From Ampullaceana balthica (lineage: Eukaryota; Mollusca; Gastropoda; Lymnaeidae): a stretch of DNA of 64,000 bases. Below, in pieces: positions 56,641 through 64,000 of the stretch. How positions within the stretch are numbered: the first letter of the stretch is position 1; the number at the start of each line of letters is the position of its first letter. The DNA is taken from contig CALYLW010000014.1 in assembly GCA_944989445.1 (NCBI GenBank), positions 4,161,970 through 4,225,969 on the forward strand, written 5' to 3'. The notes under the pieces were generated by a model. The model was not told the origin of the DNA and ran no database searches. It saw only the letters and a program-made list of their open reading frames with translations. The position numbers and the translations under genes were made by a program.

Positions 56641-57083
56641 AGATAGGGACCGAGACACCCGTGATAGATGGGGACCGAGACCACCCATGATAGATGGGGA
56701 CCGAGACCACCCGTGATAGATGGGGACCGAGACCACCCGTGATAGATGGGGACCGAGACCACCCGTGATAGATGGGGACCGAGACCACCGAGACCACCCG
56801 TGATAGATGGGGACCGAGACCACCCGTGATAGATGGGGACCGACACCACCGAGACCACCCGTGATAGATGGGGACAGAGACCACCCATGATAGATGGGGA
56901 CCGAGACCACCGAGACCACCCGTGATAGATTGGGACCGAGACCACCCGTGATAGGTGGGGACCGAGACCACCCGTGATAGATGGGGACCGAGATCACCCG
57001 TGATAGATGGGGACCGAGACCACCCGTGATAGATGGGGACCGAGACCACCCGTGATAGATGGGGACCGAGACCACCCGTGATA
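56641..57083. repeat. 26-bp minisatellite inside the Tigger-like element
   Basis: About 17 copies of GTGATAGATGGGGACCGAGA plus CCACCC, some with an extra CGAGACCAC (12 bp). It starts right after the left terminal repeat, whose neighbouring sequence (GATAGGGACCGAGAC) is a single version of the unit. Minus-strand frames through it are open only because the unit lacks stops. Confidence 0.95.
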
Positions 57084-57429
57084 TTAAAAAATCCGCGAAG
57101 TAGAACAAAATCATTATTTGTTACCTTATTTAATTGTTTATAGGCTGTTTAAAACCATTCCTGTAATGTATATAACAAACCCTTTGCTATATTAATAAAA
57201 CTAGAAAGATTGTAACACTTGTTAGGTTGTACAGTACACTATTGCGGTTCAGTACTGTAAATAAATACACCCGTAACACTAGAGAATTAAGCAAGTACGT
57301 ACATGCAACAAGTTAGTTACAACGTCAATACATGTATAATACATACATACATATTATGTAAAAAAAATCGATTTCTAGAAAGAAATTACAAATTAAACAA
57401 ATATATAATGATTTAATTTTTTTAAAAGC

Positions 57430-57432
<3 letters not shown>

Positions 57433-57510
<78 letters not shown>
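57433..57510. repeat. (GA)n microsatellite
   Basis: An uninterrupted GA run of about 78 bp inside the Tigger-like element. Confidence 0.98.
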
Positions 57511-58047
57511 CTTTACAATACGTACATACGTATGAAACAAAATTAAAGAACCTTCACAATACGCACATGAAAAAAAAATTAAGTTTTTATCTGAAACAAA
57601 AATTACAAAAAAGAGAGGCAAATATTTATTAAAATAAAAAGCAAAAATGTATTGAAAAAACAGTGAAGTAGCGAATCTGTGATAATCGAACCGCAAAGTA
57701 GCGAGGGGTTACTGTATTCTGTTATTACACAGGTAGTAATGGCGTCATTACGTACATTTAATTCAACATTTAATGCTAATTTTTTTTAAAAACAAATTCT
57801 TAAACTGTTTTTCTCTTCCCCCACCCCCACCCCCCACACACATTTAACCTCTTACAGGGCTAAAACTCGTCTCAACTCAAGTCTTTCCCTTTCATCTTAC
57901 CACGTCTGAACCTGACCTACCTTCCCCCACCCTGCACGAAAGTACTCAAAATTGACCCTCCCCTCTGGCCCCACATCTCCTTTAACTACATCCCCACCGG
58001 GTCTCTCATGATGCCTCTAAGTGCCATATGCTTAGCATGCGCACCAC

Positions 58048-58252
58048 CTGACGTTATAGTCAAGGATCTCTTGTAACTCCTCAAACCCCACACAACACGT
58101 GAGAGGTGCAAGAGGTGCTTCAGCCCCGGGGCCGGTAGACACCGTGATCTGTTTTCCGCCAGGGGCGGAGACGCTACGACGTTGGTATGCGGCGTCACGG
58201 CACCTGTAGCTTGATATCGAGACTTGTGTTTTGAGAACTTGATCGCCGCCCA
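58048..58252 (-). CDS. Candidate internal exon, unknown protein
   Basis: On the minus strand a pyrimidine-rich tract leads to TCCTCACAAG, a fair acceptor, and the segment ends GTCAG/GTGGTG, a usable donor. The 205-nt segment is open in one frame (entry phase 1, exit phase 2) and reads VGGDQVLKTQ...SVSAPGGKQITV...GFEELQEILDYNV. It is markedly GC-richer than its surroundings and has a mixed, protein-like composition. I do not recognise a domain. A 30-bp repeat sits immediately upstream on that strand, which supplies part of the pyrimidine tract. It could be a chance frame; no neighbouring exon was found. Confidence 0.3.
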
Positions 58253-58282
58253 CTTGTGAGGATATTTTGGATAACACCAGAC

Positions 58283-58668
58283 AGAGACAGACAACAGTAG
58301 AGAGTTGTCCTTAACAACAGACAACAGTAGAGAGTTGTCCTTTACAACAGACAACAGTAGAGAGTTGTCCTTAACAACAGGCAACAGTAGAGAGTTGTCC
58401 TTTACAACAGACAACAGTAGAGAGTTGTCCTTAACAACAGACAACAGTAGAGAGTTTTCCTTAACAACAGACAACAGTAGAGAGTTGTCCTTAACAACAG
58501 ACAACAGTAGAGAGTTTTCCTTAACAACAGGCAACAGTAGAGAGTTGTCCTTTACAACAGACAACAGTAGAGAGTTGTCCTTAACAACAGACAACAGTAG
58601 AGAGTCGTCCTTAACAACGGACAACAGTAGAGAGTTGTCCTTAACAACAGACAATAGTAGAGGAAGGT
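58283..58668. repeat. 30-bp minisatellite, open in both directions
   Basis: About 13 copies of ACAACAGTAGAGAGTTGTCC plus TTAACAACAG, with TTTA/TTAA and GTTTTCC variants. The 30-bp period preserves frames, giving a 10-residue repeat on the plus strand (TTDNSRELSL) and another on the minus strand (VVKDNSLLLS). No evidence either is expressed. Confidence 0.95.
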
Positions 58669-60349
58669 CATTTACAACCAGAAAGACAAAAGAGGTAAAT
58701 ACATTTGACCACGACGAAAACCAACTTGTCTGACTTAGGAGATTTTTTTTTAAAATGTGTTTGTTTTAGAAAACAGTTTCATCGGGTACCATTAGACATA
58801 CCCTAGATTTTGAAATTGAATAGTAACTAGTTTTATTCTGGTGCTGATTTTGGGTCAATGAGATGGCCCCAATGAGAAAATAGGGTTTCGCGCTCTTAAA
58901 GAAGCGGGATGACAACGCCAATGAGGAAGAAATACAATTATTTTAAAGCTAGTCACTGCTATAGATGAACAACGATGAAATAGTTTTATAAAATGCCAAC
59001 AGACAACAATAAGATATTTCTCTTACGTCAAACAGACAACTGTGGTAGGAATACCACGTACAGTTAGAGAAATTTAATACACGACAGACAGCGGAACTGA
59101 CGTCAGTTGGTAGTCATTCTTAGAAGATAATTTTAAAAAAAATAATTTTACAACTAGTTGCAATTGTGCGCAAGAATAAGTTCATAACTCTATAAAAAAA
59201 AACACTTGAAAACTTTTTACGGATTGGTGAAATTCTTATTCTTTTGACACTGAATAGAAATTTCAACAATATCCTTATAAACATGAGCTGGCAAGCATAT
59301 AAACAAAATACATAAATAACTCTTTGGGCTAACAAATCGATCGGCCAGTCAAACTATTGCTACTATTAAGAACCTGGAGACATTTCCCGATGTCTGCTCT
59401 GAATGAAATTTTAAATAATTCCACAAGTGCGTTGAATTTGGAATATTTTGTTACGTTTCAGGAAAATTTAAACATTTATGAAATACGTAGGCTGTGTTTA
59501 AAAAAAAGGAAGTTAATTCAGGGGCGTGAAATAATAATTATGAGTTAGCGTTCAAAAATGGTTGGAGGCAAATAGCACTTTTGGGATTCTTACAAAACTG
59601 CGGACTACGGCTCTTGACATACATGGAGTTTTGTCAAGTAATGTTAGAAGATTTGACGTGCACGCATCGCCATATCTATTATTTTTAGGGTTTATTTCTG
59701 ACCACAGTTTGTTTCGCGGACTATAGCTCTTAGTTTTATTATATCCCCTAAAAAATTTGAAAAGGGGCCATTTTTATGACAATTAAAACATAGAAGTAGA
59801 TGTCGAATATTGCCATACTCTAATATAACCATAAGTTTACATGACGTCTTAGGCTGAAATCAACTTGATGAGTGCACGCCCTTACTATTGATAGACCCGG
59901 TCGTGACCTTCACAGAGGTGTAGACGTGTCTTTAAGAAGGCCACGTGTTGCTAACAGTGTTTACGTGACACGAGGAGTCTCGCCCAAAAGGTTAACGGTA
60001 TAGAGTCGAAACTCAAGCCCTGGGTCTCCGCCCCTCAATTGTTTACTTGTAAATTTCAAGATTCTCCAAATTGTATCATGTCTTCAGCTTATCACTGACT
60101 CCATTCACCTCACGAGCTGGGCCACGCCCCTGGTGTTCTCAGACGATATTAAAAACATGCACCCATAGGTCTTTATAAGAAAACAACTGTACTAGTTTAG
60201 CTCTGTACAACTTTGTCATGATTATTTTCAGCTAAACCCCGCTAGTATAACATAGATGGCCACATATTTCGTATACATGCAACCATAAGAAATTTTGCTA
60301 CAGCTTAGTTACCGACCCACTACGAAATTCTGTAACATTAATATTGGTG
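58669..60349. other. Presumed intron; nothing recognised
   Basis: AT-rich. GC is higher at about 59880-60030 but without a supported frame. Confidence 0.45.
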
Positions 60350-60430
60350 TTTATTCGCCGAGAAGGGCTAATTGCCGAAACGTCAATTTTTTCAATTATT
60401 TCTCAAGTTTTATAATACCTTATTTTAATT
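60350..60430 (+). other. Possible retroelement 3' relic
   Basis: GGGCTAATTGCCGAAACGTC preceded by CGCCGAGAA reads REGLIAETS in one frame and resembles sequence often found near the ends of metazoan retroelements. Too short to classify. Confidence 0.25.
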
Positions 60431-61146
60431 ATTTTATCTAAATACTGTAATCCCAAATACCACCGATTATTCTTTCCATCCTATTTGGAAACCAATAGCA
60501 TCTGCTCTGCTTGAGCAGAAAGCAGATGGTGAATTATTACACGCAAAGCAAAAATCACCATAAATGTCCATTTATCTGCCCAAAATGAACTCTTTTTTTG
60601 GAATCCTAAGTACAAGCTCTTTTCGCTTTTGGGGTTTGGCTAGTATTAATATATTAAAAGAACCTCTCCTTACTTATGGGTCTTATTTTCCATCCCGAAT
60701 AAACACCTTTATATGGGGCTAGGCCTCCATCTTAAGAGAACCACTGTGCCCAACCACCTTAACCTTCTCTTCCAGGCCGCAGACAACTCTGGCTGGCATT
60801 GTTTATCTATATCTTAAGTTACTATCAAGCCTTCACCACCAAAGGGGACGAGACTCCTGTGTTATGAATCACTTATGAAAGCTATTTGGTGATTCTTGAT
60901 TGATTTACATGACGACGTGCAGACAAGGTGGCATAGGTCAGCCTCAGGGGGAGATTATTCTTGTGTTTGGTTAAAACATTCTACCAAATAAACCGCAATA
61001 AAAAGCGGCTAATGGGAAATAATTCCGCGTTGCGTATTGTTTGGATAGTCGCATGCAACTGGCATTTCGGGGGCCATCTTTGTGGATTAATCGGTAAAAA
61101 TATTTTACCTGGAAAAAGTCTTCCGAACACATACATTCTTAACGTG
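60431..61146. other. Presumed intron; nothing recognised
   Basis: No inverted ends, arrays or credible exon. Confidence 0.45.
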
Positions 61147-61266
61147 GGACGATGTGTAGTTCATACATACGATGTGTAGTTCATATATACGATGTGTAGT
61201 TCATATATACGATGTGTAGTTCATATATACGATGTGTAGTTCATATATACGATGTGTAGTTCATAG
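61147..61266. repeat. 20-bp tandem repeat, six copies
   Basis: GATGTGTAGTTCATATATAC repeated six times (first copy CATACATAC). Confidence 0.95.
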
Positions 61267-62384
61267 ATGAAAGTCTGAAGTAAATCTGCTTGCAAAATTT
61301 CTACATTTTCTAATCTCTAAAACATTCCATTTAATCATAACCCAATTCATGTTCGATGAATGTAATCAAAATGTTTTCCTTGAAAAAGTTTTGATTGTAT
61401 GATCTTGAAGTACTATTTGCCAGTAGGTAAAACTGATCATCGAGCGTAAAACTCTTAAAATCTATTAGTATGTGACAATCTATGCGTGTCAATTTGACAA
61501 TTCACGAAATATCCTCGCATCCATGTATGGGTGGGTCATAATTGAGAGCATAACGAAATCCTTCGCAAAGCGGACAAGACCATCTGATGTAAATTTAATG
61601 TTATTGCATCGATGTAATTAGCTAGTTAGCTATACAAGAACTCTTTGTATTGGGGATTTCGATATTTAGCTTATCCTTGGAAGTTTCAAGCCAGTCAGTC
61701 AGCAATACAAGAACTCTTTGGGATTGCGGAAGTATTTTTGGATTGACGCGATAATCGCCTTTAAAATGGCGGGAAAGCATTTTGTATGGTCCATACAATC
61801 CCATCAGACATTTCAAAGTCTCCCTCAAACACAAACGATCCACACATTGTCTTCACTAATGTTTCTGACGCTGTGCTTTGTTGCGTTTCCCTGTAATAAA
61901 AAAATTATTTTAAAAAATCAAAAACAAAAAACGACCCACTCTTTTTCTACTACTTCCATTTTCCTTCAGCCAACGGAATTTCAGTATGTCTTCGTCAATG
62001 AAAATATTGTGGCTTATTATCTCCACAGTGTCTGGATCGTTACGTCATTTTGGTTAAATAAGCTCCATAGACGGCTTGATTTTACACGGACTGGGAGAAA
62101 TTGATTTTCATGACCTTCCTGGTGAGGGAGGGGATTTTGGTGTTTGAGGGGGGAGGGGTGTTGTAGTAAATTCAACTTGATACAACTTTGAGCTATTGAG
62201 AAATAGCAGAGATATTGGAGTAAAGAGTATTAGACAAAGTCAACACAAGGTAAGGTTACCACTTGAAAGCTTGATAGAGTTACTGTGTTTCTTTTCAAGT
62301 GCCTTTTAAGTTAAAAAAAAACTTCTTGTGGGGGGGGGGACAAATTTAAATGAATATTCATTTTTTTATATTTTTCTTGGCGTA
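61267..62384. other. Presumed intron; nothing recognised
   Basis: AT-rich. The 128-codon frame at 61718-62104 begins with TTG and has no domain. Confidence 0.45.
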
Positions 62385-62600
62385 CGTCTTTCAGTGTACA
62401 CTTCCTAGTGTACGTCTTCTAGCGTACACTTCCTAGAGTACGTCTTCTAGTGTACACTTCCTATTGTACTTATTCTAGTGTACACTTCCTATTGTACTTC
62501 TTCTAGTGTACACTTCCTAGCGTGTTATACTTATTCTAGTGTACACTTCCTAAAGTACATCTTCCAGTGTACACTTCCGAGTACGTCTGTCGGTGAAATG
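62385..62600. repeat. Minisatellite of about 28 bp
   Basis: About seven copies built on TAGTGTACACTTCCTA and GTACTTCTTC, differing in the last part. Decayed relatives (GTGCACTCTTCTTGAT, CAGTGCACATTCCTTG) continue to about 62950. Confidence 0.85.
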
Positions 62601-63554
62601 ATGTGTTTTTGTGTACATTGGCACCGTAATGCTCGGGGGCGGGACGTGCGTATTTCTTGATATCTCCAGGTGTACAATCAATGTTGTCATTTTCTTGGTG
62701 CACTCTTCTTGATATACATGTTACGACTCACGTATATTTTGATGAATGTCCCTAGTTGTATATTTCTTTATGCACATTTATTTCTGTACATTTCTCGATG
62801 TGACTTCCAGTAATACGCTAAATTTTTCCTTAAAAATTTCTAAGCGTTTTTTGATTAAATTTATTGACTCACTTTTCTTAGTTAAAGCTTATTGATTTAA
62901 ATCTGTCGGTGCACATTTCTCAGTGCACATTCCTTGATTTAGTTCTTGTTGGGTTTTTTTAAACAACGCCGGGTCCCTCTAGCCCCGGATTTACCTGTTT
63001 AACAGTGAAGTGGTTTTATGACTGCCTGGGTCCGTTTCGTGGCTACATATCTGGTTCCAGATGGCCGCAACTGAAAATGCCAGACGATACAGACATGTGT
63101 CCATCTCGGGGATTAGAAGAAGGGGAAGAAGATACCAAAGTCTGCATCATGGATCTCTAAAGGTTTCAGTTCACTCCAGACATGTTCAACTTTAAAAAAA
63201 ATAATAATAAAAATTCTACCGGATTAAAAATTTCCGTCTTGTTCAGTGGGAATTTTCTTTTGACCCAATCACAAACAAATTTGAAAGCATGTTTTAAATG
63301 AATTTTGTAATAAAAGTTTTTACAATAAGGAAAGGGATGTCAGATGCTTCGTATAAAACTCGGATATTACTCTCACAGGAGGCAAATAACTAAACCCGCC
63401 CTCGGCATAAGTCAGATTTAACCTCTGCTGTTGGTTTCCTACAATCAAGCGATTTCATGGCATTTATTACCATGTTAATTAAGCAAAGTGGGTGAGCATT
63501 GTAGCAAATTAAGTGAGAGGCTATCAAACAGAAAAATCGTATTTTTAAATAAAT
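62601..63554. other. Decayed repeat then AT-rich DNA
   Basis: The first 350 bp carry degenerate versions of the preceding minisatellite. The rest is AT-rich with no exon seen. Confidence 0.45.
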
Positions 63555-63560
63555 AAATAA

Positions 63561-63595
<35 letters not shown>

Positions 63596-63620
63596 ATTTA
63601 TGTGTGTATATATACATTTT

Positions 63621-63651
<31 letters not shown>

Positions 63652-63686
63652 GTATATATATGTGTGTGTGTGTATATATACATTTA

Positions 63687-63743
<57 letters not shown>

Positions 63744-63805
63744 ATATATATATACATTTATATATATATATATTTATTTATTTATTTATTTATATATATA
63801 TTTAA
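63555..63805. repeat. (TA)n/(TG)n/(TTTA)n compound microsatellite
   Basis: About 250 bp of TA runs broken by GTGTGTG blocks and TTTA units. The three overlapping open frames of Tyr/Ile/Val over it are artefacts. Confidence 0.97.
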
Positions 63806-64000
63806 CAGGAACTACTAAAATCATCTCAACCCCCGGCCCACACTAATTGCACACTTTCTGGATACAGGTTTTTTTTATTGTTGTTGTTGTTTATGCCCTA
63901 AATAAACTTGGAAATCTCTGCTTCACCACGAGTGAGCCATCAAGGGTCTAACTCTTACCGTGTGTGTGGTCATGATCACAACCCCCCCCCCTTTCTCTCC

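Larger units (their letters stand above)
56617..57714. mobile_element. pogo/Tigger-like TA-flanked element
   Basis: The left end CAGTAGTCCCTCGAATATCG and the inverted right end CAGTAACCCCTCGCTACTTT are flanked by TA on both sides (56615-56616, 57715-57716). CCCTCG...CGCGG ends with TA duplication are typical of pogo/Tigger-type Tc1-mariner elements. Further inside is AAAATCCGCGAAGTAG. It carries a large minisatellite and a (GA)n run but no transposase. Confidence 0.75.

Noticed and set aside
56540..57114. Three overlapping minus-strand frames of 111-170 codons
   Set aside because: All run through the 26-bp minisatellite. Because 26 is not divisible by three, the same peptide words cycle in all frames; open only because the unit has no stop.
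57986..58733. 222-codon minus-strand and 142-codon plus-strand repeat proteins
   Set aside because: Both derive from the 30-bp array read in opposite directions. Only the 58048-58252 part in a different frame is kept, as a weak exon candidate.
61718..62104. 128-codon frame
   Set aside because: TTG start and no domain; surrounding DNA is ordinary AT-rich sequence.
63390..63846. Tyr/Ile-rich frames at the right end
   Set aside because: Translations of a TA/TG microsatellite.

Overview
The window looks like AT-rich, repeat-dense animal DNA, most likely from a lophotrochozoan and plausibly a mollusc. That placement is inferred from intron-style gene structure, abundant hAT, Helitron-like and non-LTR elements, microsatellites, and one recognisable GPCR exon. 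There are no operons, Shine-Dalgarno sites or dense reading frames. The only well-supported protein-coding sequence is one exon (36451-36764) holding the start codon and transmembrane helices 1 and 2 of a rhodopsin-class peptide GPCR. It has a clean 3' splice site before it and a consensus GTAAGA donor after it. No later receptor exon was found downstream, so the following intron probably runs past the window end (more than 27 kb). Two weaker candidate exons on the minus strand (31270-31494 and 58048-58252) are given with low confidence.

Most of what can be annotated is mobile DNA. (1) hAT superfamily: a decayed transposase-bearing element (8758-11125) with a perfect 8-bp target duplication, plus several short non-autonomous families, many with readable 8-bp duplications, including one element nested in another at 35237-35616. 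(2) Rolling-circle elements: a non-autonomous Helitron family carrying a tRNA-Val-like sequence (5652-6255, 6857-7518, 36050-36208, a 3' fragment at 18076-18170); a second Helitron-like family beside it (7519-8728); and a dispersed family with asymmetric terminal inverted repeats that twice sits in exact head-to-tail tandem (16236-17199, 19086-20074) and resembles Helentron-associated elements. (3) A foldback-type element of about 2.66 kb (49568-52230) with composite inverted arms. (4) Two solo LTRs of one retrotransposon family in opposite orientation, each with a perfect 5-bp target duplication (34573-34870, 39683-39993). (5) Decayed 3' ends of non-LTR retrotransposons, a tRNA-like SINE and a pogo/Tigger-like TA-flanked element.

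The third layer is tandem repeats: minisatellites with periods of 15 to about 74 bp, a 1.1-kb array of 22-bp units with an internal 110-bp higher-order duplication (23126-24255), and several microsatellites. At least two minisatellites appear to have grown inside a transposon copy (50215-50510 in a LINE tail, 56641-57083 in the Tigger-like element).

Region by region: 1-12 kb is almost wall-to-wall transposons; 12-27 kb alternates LINE remnants, the tandem X family and satellites; 27-31 kb is minisatellites; 31-36 kb is hAT elements and a solo LTR upstream of the receptor exon; 36-64 kb is presumed intron with the foldback element, the Tigger-like element and further minisatellites. Nothing suggests cooperating genes.
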